From Nostocoides sp. HKS02 (GTDB lineage: Bacteria; Actinomycetota; Actinomycetes; Actinomycetales; Dermatophilaceae): DNA of 64,000 bases. A program made the translations under genes and the position numbers. Numbering within the stretch: the stretch's first letter is position 1; each line of letters starts with the position of its first letter. The notes under the pieces were generated by a model that did no database searches, was not told the DNA's origin, and worked only from the letters and a program-made list of their open reading frames with translations. Shown in pieces: positions 55,633-63,859 of this stretch. The DNA is taken from NCBI RefSeq assembly GCF_009707485.1, contig NZ_CP046121.1:1426001-1490000 (forward strand). The letters are read 5' to 3'.

Positions 55633-56982
55633 GTGAGCGCTCCGCTGTCCGCGACGCAGATCGCTGCCGGAGTCCGCAGTGGCGCCATGTCCGCTGCGGA
55701 TGTCGTGGCGGCTGCCTTGGCGCGGATCTCGGAGCGAGACGGTCGACTTGGGGCCTTCCAGGTGGTGCGCGGCGAGCGGGCTCTCGCGGAGGCCGAGGCG
55801 CTCGCGCAGCGGTCCGACCTCGCACGACTCCCCCTGGCCGGCGTGCCGATCGCGGTCAAGGACAACGTGGCCGTCGAGGGCGAGCCGCTGCGAAACGGGT
55901 CGACCGCGACCCCGGACGGCCCACAGCAGATCGACCACCCGGTGGTGGCCCGGCTGCGCGCGGCAGGAGCGGTCGTCGTGGGCACGACCCGGGTGCCTGA
56001 GCTGTGCGTGTTCGGCGCGACCGACTCGGCCTTCGGCATCACCCGCAACCCATGGGCCCCCGCGCGCACCCCCGGTGGCTCGTCCGGTGGTTCCGCCGCC
56101 GCGGTGTCGTCGGGCATGGTCCCGGTGGCCCACGCCGCCGACGGGATGGGCTCGATCCGCATCCCCGCCGCGAGCTGCGGTCTGGTCGGCATCAAGCCCG
56201 GGAGTGGTCTCGTGCCGGCCCAGCTCGGCCCGAACGACTGGTACGGCATGGCCGAGAACGGACCGCTCGCGACGACCGTCGCCGACGCCGCCCTGATGCT
56301 CTCGGTGATGGCGGCCCAGCCCGGTCTCGCCGAGGTCCGTGAACCTGACCTCCCGCTGCGCATCGCCGCCTCGACGCGCGCGCCCATCCTCGGAGCGCGT
56401 CCGCAGCTCGAGCACGTGCGAGCGGTCGTGCGAGCCGTGCGGCTGCTCGAGGGCGCGGGCCACGAGGTGCGCCGCGTCGACCCGCCGTACCCCGTCAACC
56501 CGCTGCCGCTGTTGGCGCGCTGGGCCGCGGGCACCTCGCAGGACGCGGAGGGCCTCGACCGCTCCCAGCTCGACCGGGCGGTGCGCTTCCATGCCGGCCT
56601 GGGTGACCGCGTCCGCGCCGCCGGGCTGGTCGAAGACCGCTCACGCGAGCGCTTCCTGCGCCAGCTGGCCGACTTCTTCGCCGACCACGACATCCTCGTC
56701 ACCCCGACCCTCGCGGCTCCCCCGATTGCCGCCGCGCGGTGGGGCGAACGGTCCTGGCCTCGGGTCTTCGCCGCCAACGCCCGGTATGCGCCGTACGCCG
56801 CACCGTGGAACTTCGCCGGTTACCCCGCGGTCTCGGTGCCGGCAGGCGTCCACCCGCGCACCGGCACCCCGCTGGCCGTCCAGCTGGTCGCACCCGCAGG
56901 TGGCGAACAGCTGCTGCTCGGCGTGGCAGCGGTGCTGGAGCGCCTCGCCCCGTGGGCGCGGGTGGCGCCGGCCTACGCCTGA
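55633..56982 (+). CDS. Amidase-signature family enzyme
   Basis: A 449-residue cytoplasmic amidase. The Ser-cisSer-Lys triad is in PIAVKDN (Lys), GGSSGGSAAAV (cis-Ser) and the following DGMGSIRIPAA (nucleophile Ser). It is not accompanied by gatC or gatB and lacks the GatA-specific context, so a general amide hydrolase is more likely. The GTG start lies two bases after the protease stop, with no separate promoter space, so the two are likely co-transcribed; the functional link is unclear. Confidence 0.92.
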   Translation: MSAPLSATQIAAGVRSGAMSAADVVAAALARISERDGRLGAFQVVRGERALAEAEALAQRSDLARLPLAGVPIAVKDNVAVEGEPLRNGSTATPDGPQQIDHPVVARLRAAGAVVVGTTRVPELCVFGATDSAFGITRNPWAPARTPGGSSGGSAAAVSSGMVPVAHAADGMGSIRIPAASCGLVGIKPGSGLVPAQLGPNDWYGMAENGPLATTVADAALMLSVMAAQPGLAEVREPDLPLRIAASTRAPILGARPQLEHVRAVVRAVRLLEGAGHEVRRVDPPYPVNPLPLLARWAAGTSQDAEGLDRSQLDRAVRFHAGLGDRVRAAGLVEDRSRERFLRQLADFFADHDILVTPTLAAPPIAAARWGERSWPRVFAANARYAPYAAPWNFAGYPAVSVPAGVHPRTGTPLAVQLVAPAGGEQLLLGVAAVLERLAPWARVAPAYA

Positions 56983-57005
56983 GCTCCTCCGGGGCTCGTT
57001 TCGCC

Positions 57006-57281
57006 TCACCTGCCGCGCCGAGAGGGGCCCTTCCACCGGAAGTGCACGAAGATCCGGCCGTGGTTGTCCACGTCCTTCTCCACCCGGTGGTACAGCGCGC
57101 GGTTCTCCTTCTGGTCGAGGAACCGCAACACGCGCTTCTTGAGCGCCCCCGAGCCCTTGCCGGGGATGATCTCCACGAGGGGAGCCTTCTTCGCCACCGC
57201 CTCGTCCATGACCGCCCGGAGGGCGCGGTCGATGTCCGCGCCCCGGTTGTAGATGTCGTGCAGGTCGAGGGTGAGCTTCAC
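57006..57281 (-). CDS. Small Smr-domain protein
   Basis: A 91-residue stand-alone Smr domain (the MutS2 C-terminal nuclease-like module). It has KLTLDLHDIYN, whose DLH carries the conserved Asp-x-His, and VEIIPGKGSGALKKRVLRFL, whose GKGSGALK is the second motif. Stand-alone Smr proteins can nick nucleic acids or act in ribosome rescue in other bacteria. Start is the GTG at 57281 (MKLTLDLHD); an earlier in-frame GTG cannot be excluded. It converges with the amidase gene. Confidence 0.85.
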   Translation of the reverse strand: MKLTLDLHDIYNRGADIDRALRAVMDEAVAKKAPLVEIIPGKGSGALKKRVLRFLDQKENRALYHRVEKDVDNHGRIFVHFRWKGPSRRGR

Positions 57282-57316
57282 CCCGCCATCGTGCACCCCA
57301 CACCCGCGCGGCGCGC

Positions 57317-57349
57317 TGCGGTATGCCGGTGAGTCATCGGCATACCGCA
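57317..57349. terminator. Stem-loop built from an inverted pair of GTATGCCG
   Basis: A perfect 12-bp stem (TGCGGTATGCCG with CGGCATACCGCA) has a nine-base loop. It sits between the SRPBCC gene (stop at 57381, minus) and the Smr gene, where a minus-strand terminator would lie. The stem consists of two inverted copies of the genome-wide 8-mer. No U-run follows. Confidence 0.7.
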
Positions 57350-57380
57350 CCGCGCGCCTCAGGGGGCGTCGGCCTCGCCG

Positions 57381-57807
57381 TCAGGTGGGCAGGTCTGCCG
57401 CGAACCGGTGCAGCGCGTCCGCCCAGTGCTGCCAGTCGCCACGGGGGTCGTCGGCAATGCCGTGCCCCTCGTGGAACACCTCCACCCTCGTGCCGTCGCC
57501 CTCGGGCGTGAGCTGCACGTCGAGCATGCTCAGCGGGCCGTCCTCATGGGGGTGCCAGGTGACTCGAACCTGCTCGAGCGGGTGGTAGCTCCGGACGACG
57601 CCATAGGAGCCGTCGCCCGCCCGCCACGGCTCCCCCCTTGTTGCCGATCCGGGCGCCGTCACCCAACAGGGCCCTGGTGCCGTCGGCGCTGATCAGGTGT
57701 TCCCAGACCTGGGCGACCGGGGCATGGACCGAGAGGCCGGCGCGGACGCCTGCCTCCGGTCCACCCGTGTCCGACTCGTCGGCAGGCGTGTCGACCTCAC
57801 TGCTCAT
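57381..57807 (-). CDS. SRPBCC (START/AHSA1-like) protein, frameshifted
   Basis: A polyketide-cyclase/START-like ligand-binding fold of about 141 residues. It reads VRAGLSVHAPVAQVWEHLISADGTRALLGDGARIG, then WRAGDGSYGVVRSYHPLEQVRVTWHP and a C-terminal helix. The two halves lie in different frames; removing one base from the C6 run at 57632-57637 joins IGNKG to EPWRAGDG. The length (427 bases, 3n+1) fits one insertion. ATG at 57807 has GGAGG five bases upstream. No specific ligand can be named. Confidence 0.82.
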
Positions 57808-57931
57808 GGAGACCTCCAAATCGAGCCGGTCGCGCCCCGGATGGGCGAGACCCACCATGGACAGTCGACCAAAGCCCGGCGCGCCTGACAACCGGTCCGG
57901 GAAGGAGTTTCGGTCGACCGAGCAGCCCGAA

Positions 57932-58942
57932 TCAGGCGACGCGGGTCTGCGGCGCGGTCTGCTTGGTCATGCCGGGGTCGCGGACCACGATGTCGCCGAG
58001 CACGTCGTCGATCTGCTTCATCACCTCGGGCTCGAGCTTCACCCCAGCGGCCTTGACGTTCTCGTGCACCTGCTCCGGGCGCGACGCCCCCACGAGCGCG
58101 GCGGCGACGTTCGGGTTCTGCAGCACCCAGGCGACGGCGAGCTGCGCCATCGACAGGCCGGCCTCGTCCGCGATCGGCTTGAGCCCCTGGACCCGGGTGA
58201 GGACGTCGTCGTTCATGAAGCGCTTGATCATGTCGGCACCACCCTTCTCGTCGGCGGCCCGCGAACCCTCCGGCGGCTGCTGGCCGGGCTGGTACTTGCC
58301 GGTCAGGACACCCTGCGCGATGGGGCTCCAGACGATCTGGCTGACGCCGAGCTCCTCGCAGGTCGGCACGACCTCGCCCTCGATGACCCGCCACAGCATC
58401 GAGTACTGCGGCTGGCTCGAGATGAGCTGGAAGCCGAGCTCCTTGGAGAGCTTGACGCCCTCGCGGATCTGGTCGGCGGTCCACTCGCTCACGCCGATGT
58501 AGAGGGCCTTGCCCTGACGGACGACGTCGGCGAAGGCCTGCATGGTCTCCTCGAGCGGCGTCTCGGTGTCGTAGCGGTGGGCCTGGTAGAGGTCGACGTA
58601 GTCGGTCTGGAGCCGCGTCAGCGAGCCGTTGATCGACTCCATGATGTGCTTGCGCGACAGGCCGGTGTCGTTCTTGCCACCCGGGCCGGTGGGCCAGTAG
58701 ACCTTGGTGAAGATCTCCAGGCTCTCGCGCCGCTCCCCCAGCAGGGCGTCGCCGAGGACGGTCTCGGCCTTGGTGTTCGCATAGACGTCGGCCGTGTCGA
58801 AGGTGCTGATGCCCGCGTCGAGCGCGGCGCGCACGCACTGCGTGGCGACGTCGTTCTCGACCTGCGAGCCGTGGGTGAGCCAGTTGCCGTAGGTGATCTC
58901 GGAGATCTTGAGTCCGCTGTTGCCGAGGTATCGATAGTCCAT
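57932..58942 (-). CDS. Aldo/keto reductase (Kv-beta-like)
   Basis: A 336-residue NADPH-dependent oxidoreductase with the AKR tetrad: Asp and Tyr in FDTADVYAN, Lys in FTKVYWP and His in YQAHRYD. It starts MDYRYLGNSGLKISEITYGNW, the signature of the voltage-gated-potassium-channel-beta-like group. A GVSEW segment and a C-terminal GASRPEQVHENV cofactor loop complete it. Substrate unknown. It stands alone between the SRPBCC and HNH genes on the same strand. Confidence 0.95.
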   Translation of the reverse strand: MDYRYLGNSGLKISEITYGNWLTHGSQVENDVATQCVRAALDAGISTFDTADVYANTKAETVLGDALLGERRESLEIFTKVYWPTGPGGKNDTGLSRKHIMESINGSLTRLQTDYVDLYQAHRYDTETPLEETMQAFADVVRQGKALYIGVSEWTADQIREGVKLSKELGFQLISSQPQYSMLWRVIEGEVVPTCEELGVSQIVWSPIAQGVLTGKYQPGQQPPEGSRAADEKGGADMIKRFMNDDVLTRVQGLKPIADEAGLSMAQLAVAWVLQNPNVAAALVGASRPEQVHENVKAAGVKLEPEVMKQIDDVLGDIVVRDPGMTKQTAPQTRVA

Positions 58943-58976
58943 GCTTCAACCGTATGCCGCGGCGCGAGATCGCGCG

Positions 58977-60374
58977 CTACGGGCCCCCCGCACTCGGCGC
59001 CCCACCCGCTGGGCGGCCCCGCGCGCTCGGCGGCCCCGCACGCTCGCGCCGCCACTGCCCGAGTCGGCGTTGGTAGGACCCGGTCGTCAGGTCCCACTCG
59101 ACTCGCGGTCCGGTGGGGCTGGCGACCAGGCGGCCGCCGTAGCCGTGGCTGTGCACCACGGTGTGGTGGGCGCGGCAGAGGAGCGCCGCGTTGTCGAGAT
59201 CCGTCGGGCCGTCGTCCACCCAATGGATCAGGTGGTGGGCGTCGGTCCACGCTGCGGGCTTGGAGCAGCCGGGAAAGGTGCAGCCCCGGTCGCGGATCCA
59301 GAGGTGTCGGATCTGGGCGCGGTTGAACAGCCTGATCGCCTGTCCCTGGTCCAGGATCTCGCCGTCGGCGCCGAGCACCATGGGAATGACCTCGGCATCG
59401 CAGGCCAGCCGGCGCACGGTTCCCGCGGTGAGCAGGTCGCCCGCGGGGCTCAGACCGGCGCCCCGGCACCGACCCACCAGCGCGTCGAGGCCGATGGTCA
59501 GCACGAGGCTCGTCTTGGCTTGGCGCGGCACGCCGTCTGGGGCCGACACCGCGCGCGCCACGAGCTCGATGAGGGCGTCGGCCCGGCGAGCGGCGGGCCT
59601 GCGGAGGTCGGGCTCACCGGTCTGGGCGTCAGGCTCCGGCTTGGCCAGGGCGTCGACAGCGGCGTCGACGATCGCCGCGCCCTCCTCGTCGAGCAGCAGT
59701 GTGTAGCGCCACATCCCGAGCGGCCCTGCGCCCTTGACGAGCGAGCGCATCGCTCGACGGACCCCCGCCTCGTCCTCCACGAGGCGGTCGGAACGCAGGT
59801 GATCGGCGGCATACCGCACGGCAGCGGCCAGATTCCGCTCGGACAAACCGTCGGCCCCGCGCCCACCGTCGATCAGCGTGGCGGTCGCCTCGGCCAGCAC
59901 GGTCGGGTCGGCGAGGCTGCGCACATCCGTGTGGAACCGCACGACCTGGGCGGCCTTGACGACCGGCAGGGGCCGGACGTCCTGGTCCCCCGAGCGAACG
60001 CCCTCGGCCACGGCGTCGAGGACACCCTCGAGGCGCAGTTCGTCGGCCACGGCAGCAACGGCGTCGAGGTCCCGCAGGGTCCGCTCAGGCATGAGCGGCG
60101 CGGCTGAGCGGGCCCAGTCCATCGCGCTCCACCCATCGGAGGTGCTCAGGCCCCGCCGCCTCGCCTCGGCCAGGACCGCGACCATGGCACTCTGCGCCGC
60201 CGTGACGACGTGGCCGAGCGCCTCGGCAGCGCCGCGCACCTCGTCATCGGACAGCGCCCAGACACGCTCCGGCAGGCACTCGGCAAGACTCGCCTGCGCG
60301 ACCCGCGCACCCCCGAGCACGGGCCGGCTCTGCGGGCCGTCTTCCCGTGGGTGCTCCTGTGGTGCGATCGCCAT
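58977..60374 (-). CDS. DUF222 / HNH endonuclease domain protein
   Basis: A 465-residue protein of the DUF222-HNH type that is highly repeated in actinobacterial genomes. The N-terminal 300 residues are helical (DUF222). The C-terminal HNH nuclease motif is RDRGCTFPGCSKPAAWTDAHHLIHW with a Cys pair and ending DLDNAALLCRAHHTVVH. The family's role is not settled; it is often considered part of mobile or selfish elements. No intron or mobile element borders it here. Confidence 0.92.
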   Translation of the reverse strand: MAIAPQEHPREDGPQSRPVLGGARVAQASLAECLPERVWALSDDEVRGAAEALGHVVTAAQSAMVAVLAEARRRGLSTSDGWSAMDWARSAAPLMPERTLRDLDAVAAVADELRLEGVLDAVAEGVRSGDQDVRPLPVVKAAQVVRFHTDVRSLADPTVLAEATATLIDGGRGADGLSERNLAAAVRYAADHLRSDRLVEDEAGVRRAMRSLVKGAGPLGMWRYTLLLDEEGAAIVDAAVDALAKPEPDAQTGEPDLRRPAARRADALIELVARAVSAPDGVPRQAKTSLVLTIGLDALVGRCRGAGLSPAGDLLTAGTVRRLACDAEVIPMVLGADGEILDQGQAIRLFNRAQIRHLWIRDRGCTFPGCSKPAAWTDAHHLIHWVDDGPTDLDNAALLCRAHHTVVHSHGYGGRLVASPTGPRVEWDLTTGSYQRRLGQWRRERAGPPSARGRPAGGAPSAGGP

Positions 60375-60682
60375 GTCAGAAACCTACGGGCAACCACTGA
60401 CAGTCGGCTCCGGATCATCATGCACGAATCTCATTGCCCCGCAACGACTTCGGCGATAACCATAGCCTTCTTCGTCACAGACGCCGCACCCGTCACCCCG
60501 GACGCGTCAACCGCGCCGTTGCGGAATCGATCATCCACAGGCAACCGCCGCGGGCAACGGCGCAGCGCCCGGGTGTGGACAGAAATCCGCTACGGGCGAA
60601 CCCTGAACAGCACCCGCCGTCACAGGCGGCACGCTTGTCTTGTCGGACGGATGGAAGGACACCATCGACGAGGGAGCCAATG
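60375..60682. other. Intergenic space between HNH and epimerase-like genes
   Basis: This 308-base stretch lies between divergent genes. Its base composition is a little lower in GC than its neighbours, and it contains GATAACCATAGCC near 60455. I see no coding region, clear operator or RNA structure. Longer open frames here are not supported by any ribosome-binding site. Confidence 0.6.
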
Positions 60683-61627
60683 ATGAGGGTTTTCGTCGCA
60701 GGGGCCACCGGAGCCATCGGCCGCCAGCTCGTGCCACGGCTGGTCGCGGCCGGCCACGAGGTGCACGGCATGACGCGCAGCGCCGCGAAACAGCAGCTCG
60801 TGCGCGACCTGGGCGCCGTCCCCGTGGTCGCCGACGCGCTCGTTGCCGAGCAGGTCGCCGAGGCCGTCGGTCGGGTGCAACCGGACGTCATCGTGCACCA
60901 GCTCACCTCGATCGGCCCGATGGACCTGCGGCACTTCGACCGCGCGTTCGCGATGACCAACCGGCTGCGCACCGAGGGCACCGACCACTTGCTCGCCGCT
61001 GGCCAGGCGGTTGGGGTGGAGCGCTTCGTCGCACAAAGCTTCTTCGCGGCATACGAACGCACCGGCGGCCTGGTCAAGACCGAGGACGACCCGTTCGGGC
61101 TCACACCGGCCAAGGAGATGCGCGAGACGGTCGCCGCGATCCGGCACGTCGAGGAGGCGGTGCTCGCAGCGCACTGGACCGAGGGGGTCGTGCTGCGTTA
61201 CGGCGGCTTCTACGGGCCGGGCACGTCACTCGGGCCCGATGGCGAGCAGACCGAGGCGGTCCGCCAGCGGAAGTTCCCGGTCGTGGGCAACGGCGCCGGC
61301 GTGTGGTCGTTCATCCACATCGCCGACGCGGCGGAGGCCACCGTCGCGGCGGTCGAACGCGGTCGGCGCGGGGTCTACAACATCGTCGACGACGAGCCGG
61401 CGTCCGTGGCCCAGTGGCTGCCCATCCTGGCGCGCACGTTGGGTGCCAAGGAGCCGATGCACGCACCTCGCGTCGTGGGGCGGCTGCTCACCGGTGAGGT
61501 CGGAGTGGTGATGATGACCGAGCTGCGGGGCGCCTCGAACGCCAAGGCGAAGCGCGAGCTCGGCTGGAGCCCGTCACACCCGAGCTGGCGTCAGGGCTTC
61601 CACGAGCTGACGACGCCGAGCCCCTGA
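60683..61627 (+). CDS. NAD-dependent epimerase/dehydratase family protein (extended SDR)
   Basis: A 314-residue Rossmann-fold protein. The cofactor loop is VFVAGATGAIGRQLV (GxxGxxG) at the extreme N-terminus. A substrate-side segment LRYGGFYGPGTSLGPDG and the IHIADAAEATVAAVERG block follow. The extended-SDR Tyr-x-x-x-Lys is not evident, so catalysis is uncertain; some members act as sensors or nucleoside-diphosphate-sugar-like binders. Two ATG codons are adjacent; the second (60683) has the better spacing to GGGAG. A hairpin follows the gene. Confidence 0.88.
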   Translation: MRVFVAGATGAIGRQLVPRLVAAGHEVHGMTRSAAKQQLVRDLGAVPVVADALVAEQVAEAVGRVQPDVIVHQLTSIGPMDLRHFDRAFAMTNRLRTEGTDHLLAAGQAVGVERFVAQSFFAAYERTGGLVKTEDDPFGLTPAKEMRETVAAIRHVEEAVLAAHWTEGVVLRYGGFYGPGTSLGPDGEQTEAVRQRKFPVVGNGAGVWSFIHIADAAEATVAAVERGRRGVYNIVDDEPASVAQWLPILARTLGAKEPMHAPRVVGRLLTGEVGVVMMTELRGASNAKAKRELGWSPSHPSWRQGFHELTTPSP

Positions 61628-61653
61628 CACCGGCGCCACCAGCGAGAGGTGAG

Positions 61654-61688
61654 GAGGTATGCCGCGGGCTCGCCACGCGGCATACCTC
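61654..61688. terminator. Stem-loop built from an inverted pair of GTATGCCG (convergent genes)
   Basis: A perfect 13-bp stem (GAGGTATGCCGCG with CGCGGCATACCTC) has a nine-base loop. It sits between the epimerase-like gene and the convergent MMPL gene, exactly where a bidirectional terminator is expected. As at 57317, the stem is two inverted copies of the genome-wide 8-mer. No strong U-run follows. Confidence 0.75.
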
Positions 61689-61702
61689 ACCTCCGGGGGC
61701 GT

Positions 61703-63859
61703 TCAGCGCGCCGGCTGAAGCGCGGCGCTGCCCTCGGTCTCCTCGGACTCGGGCTCGGAAGCTGGTGCCCCGTCGAGCTCGGCGTCGCGCTTGGCCAGCG
61801 CACCGGGCCACCACATCCGACCGCGGGCATCGAGGTTGAGCGCCGTCACGAGGACCGAGCGGACCACGAGGGTGTCGAGCAGGACACCGAGCGCCACGGC
61901 CACGCCGATCTCGGCGAAGGCGACCACCGGAAGCGTGCCGAGCACCGCGAACGTCCCCGCGAGGACGAGGCCTGCCGAGGTGATCACGCCACCGGTTGCC
62001 GCCAGCCCGGCGAGGGCGCCACGTCGGGTGCCGATCTCCTTGGCCTCCTCGTGAACGCGTGTCATGAGGAAGATGTTGTAGTCGATCCCCAGCGCCACGA
62101 GGAACACGAAGACGAACAGCGGCAGCGAGGTGTCCGCCCCTGCGAAGCCGAGGACGTGCCGGAAGATCAGCGAGGAGAGCCCGAGCGCCGCGCCGTACGA
62201 CAGAACGACTGTGCCGATGAGGATCAGCGGCGCGGTGACGGCCCGCAGCAGCAGGACGAGGATCAGCAGCACCACCGCGAGGATGAGCGGGATGATCCGC
62301 CTGTTGTCGTCCGATGACGCCCGAAGCGTGTCCGCGCGCGTCGCGGTGTCGCCGCCGGCGATCGCGTTGGCCCCGGGGACCCGAGCGATGGCGCTGCGGA
62401 TGCGGTCGATGCTCTGGGTCGCCGCGTCGGAGTCGGGAGCGGCGCTGAGGGTCGCCTGGAGTAGCGAGCGGCCGCCCTTGGTCACCGGGTCGGTGACGGA
62501 GGAGACCCCCGCCAGGCCCTGCAGGGTGGTCTTGACGGCGCCCGCCTGCGAGGCGTTCGCGAGCACCATGACCGGAGAACCGGAGCCCGCCGGGAAGTGC
62601 CTGGCCAGGACCTGTTCGCCGACCACGGACTCGGGGGTGCCGTAGAAGGCGTCCTTGTTCTGCAGGCCGACCGCGTTGAGCTGGAGGATGCCGAGCGACG
62701 CCACGGCGAGCAGCACCGAGGTGACGACCCAGGTGCGCCGCGGGGCGCGGGCGATGCGAGCGCCGATGCGCGCCCAGACGCCGTCGCGGGTGTGGTCGGC
62801 CGAGCCGAACGACGGCCGCACCGGCCAGAAGATCCAGCGTCCGAGCACGACGAGCAGCGCCGGCAGCAGCGTCAGCATGACGAGCAGACCAACGGCGACA
62901 CCGATCGCGGCGACCGGGCCGAGGCCCTTGGTGGAGTTCATCGTCGCGACGAGCAGGCACAGCATGCCGGCGATGACGGTGGCGCCGGACGCGAAGATCG
63001 CAGGGCCGGCGCGGTGGAGCGCGAACGCCATCGCCTCGTGGCGGTCCGCGTGACGGCGCAGCTCCTCGCGGTAGCGGGCGACGAGCAGCAGGGCGTAGTC
63101 GGTGCCGGCGCCGAACACGATGACGGTGAGGATGCCCGAGCTCTGCGCGTTGACGGTGAGGGTGTCGCCCTTGGCGAGGAAGTAGATGACGGCCTGGGCG
63201 ACGAACAGGGCCGTGCCGGCCGAGATGACCGGGACGAGCCACAGGATCGGACTGCGGTAGGTCAGCAGCAGGATGATGATGACGACGGTCATGGCCGAGT
63301 AGAGCAGCTTGCCGTCGATGCCCGAGAAGGCCGCCGACGAGTCAGCGGAGAATCCGACCGGCCCAGTGACCTGCATCGACAACCCCGCCGGGCGGTCCTG
63401 GGCGATGGCCCGCAGGTCCTTGGCGGTGGCGCTCAGCGAGTCCCACCCGGCGCTGCCTGCATCAACGGGGACGATGACCTGCAGCGCCTTGCCGTCGCGC
63501 GACGGGATCGGGCCGACGCTGTCCTTGCGGACCGGGGCGAGGGCGTTGAACTTCGCCACCTGTGCGGTGACTGCCTGCGTGTCCGCCGGGGTCAGGCCAG
63601 ACGCGCGCTCGTAGACGAGGACCGCCGGGAACTCGTTCTTGCTCTGGAACGCCTCGATCTGCTTGACCACCTGGGTCGACTGGGCGTCCGCCGGCAGCCA
63701 GGCGACGGCCTCGTTGTTGAGCGCGCCCTGCAGCTTGCCCGCAGGCCCGAACGCCGCGGCCAGCACGAGCAGCCAGAACCCGACGACGAACCACTTGGTC
63801 ACCCGGCCCGCTGGGAACCATGCCATCCGCCCGACATCGCCGATCCGTGTCTGTGCCAT
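61703..63859 (-). CDS. MMPL/RND family membrane transporter (2)
   Basis: A 718-residue RND-type exporter with two six-helix repeats. FGAGTDYALLLVARYREELRR and FLVALGIDYNIFLMTRVHEEA carry the conserved Asp-Tyr pairs of helix 4 and helix 10. After the first helix is a large external loop (about 45-190) with a proline-rich SVGPIPS region, and a second loop follows helix 7. It lacks the adjacent TetR gene of the first MMPL in this window. The start is either this ATG or the ATG eleven codons later, with no decisive ribosome-binding site. Substrate unknown. Confidence 0.92.
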   Translation of the reverse strand: MAQTRIGDVGRMAWFPAGRVTKWFVVGFWLLVLAAAFGPAGKLQGALNNEAVAWLPADAQSTQVVKQIEAFQSKNEFPAVLVYERASGLTPADTQAVTAQVAKFNALAPVRKDSVGPIPSRDGKALQVIVPVDAGSAGWDSLSATAKDLRAIAQDRPAGLSMQVTGPVGFSADSSAAFSGIDGKLLYSAMTVVIIILLLTYRSPILWLVPVISAGTALFVAQAVIYFLAKGDTLTVNAQSSGILTVIVFGAGTDYALLLVARYREELRRHADRHEAMAFALHRAGPAIFASGATVIAGMLCLLVATMNSTKGLGPVAAIGVAVGLLVMLTLLPALLVVLGRWIFWPVRPSFGSADHTRDGVWARIGARIARAPRRTWVVTSVLLAVASLGILQLNAVGLQNKDAFYGTPESVVGEQVLARHFPAGSGSPVMVLANASQAGAVKTTLQGLAGVSSVTDPVTKGGRSLLQATLSAAPDSDAATQSIDRIRSAIARVPGANAIAGGDTATRADTLRASSDDNRRIIPLILAVVLLILVLLLRAVTAPLILIGTVVLSYGAALGLSSLIFRHVLGFAGADTSLPLFVFVFLVALGIDYNIFLMTRVHEEAKEIGTRRGALAGLAATGGVITSAGLVLAGTFAVLGTLPVVAFAEIGVAVALGVLLDTLVVRSVLVTALNLDARGRMWWPGALAKRDAELDGAPASEPESEETEGSAALQPAR

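Larger units (their letters stand above)
684..61685. repeat. Dispersed 8-mer GTATGCCG, about 45 copies across the window
   Basis: By eye, GTATGCCG or CGGCATAC occurs about 45 times, 22-23 in each orientation, roughly one per 1.4 kb. Examples on the plus strand are 684-691, 57321-57328 and 61657-61664, and in inverse 57338-57345 and 61678-61685. Inside genes it is nearly always read as TAT GCC (Tyr-Ala) or GCA TAC (Ala-Tyr). This means the rare codons TAT and GCA are used where TAC and GCC would be normal. With 70% GC about two copies are expected by chance. Confidence 0.8.

Noticed and set aside
29067-57637. Programmed ribosomal frameshifting at the eight broken genes
   Set aside because: The genes are unrelated, none belongs to a family known for it, and no conserved slippery heptamer with downstream structure is shared. 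A recurrent single-base G-run insertion is simpler.
58977-60374. HNH protein as a homing endonuclease or part of a defence island
   Set aside because: It is a DUF222-type protein, common and dispersed in actinobacteria. No intron, intein, repeats or defence partners flank it.
684-61685. GTATGCCG as a KOPS/FtsK or Chi-like polar signal
   Set aside because: Copies are about equally frequent in both orientations within this window, whereas polar signals are strongly strand-biased. A whole-genome test would be needed to exclude it fully.
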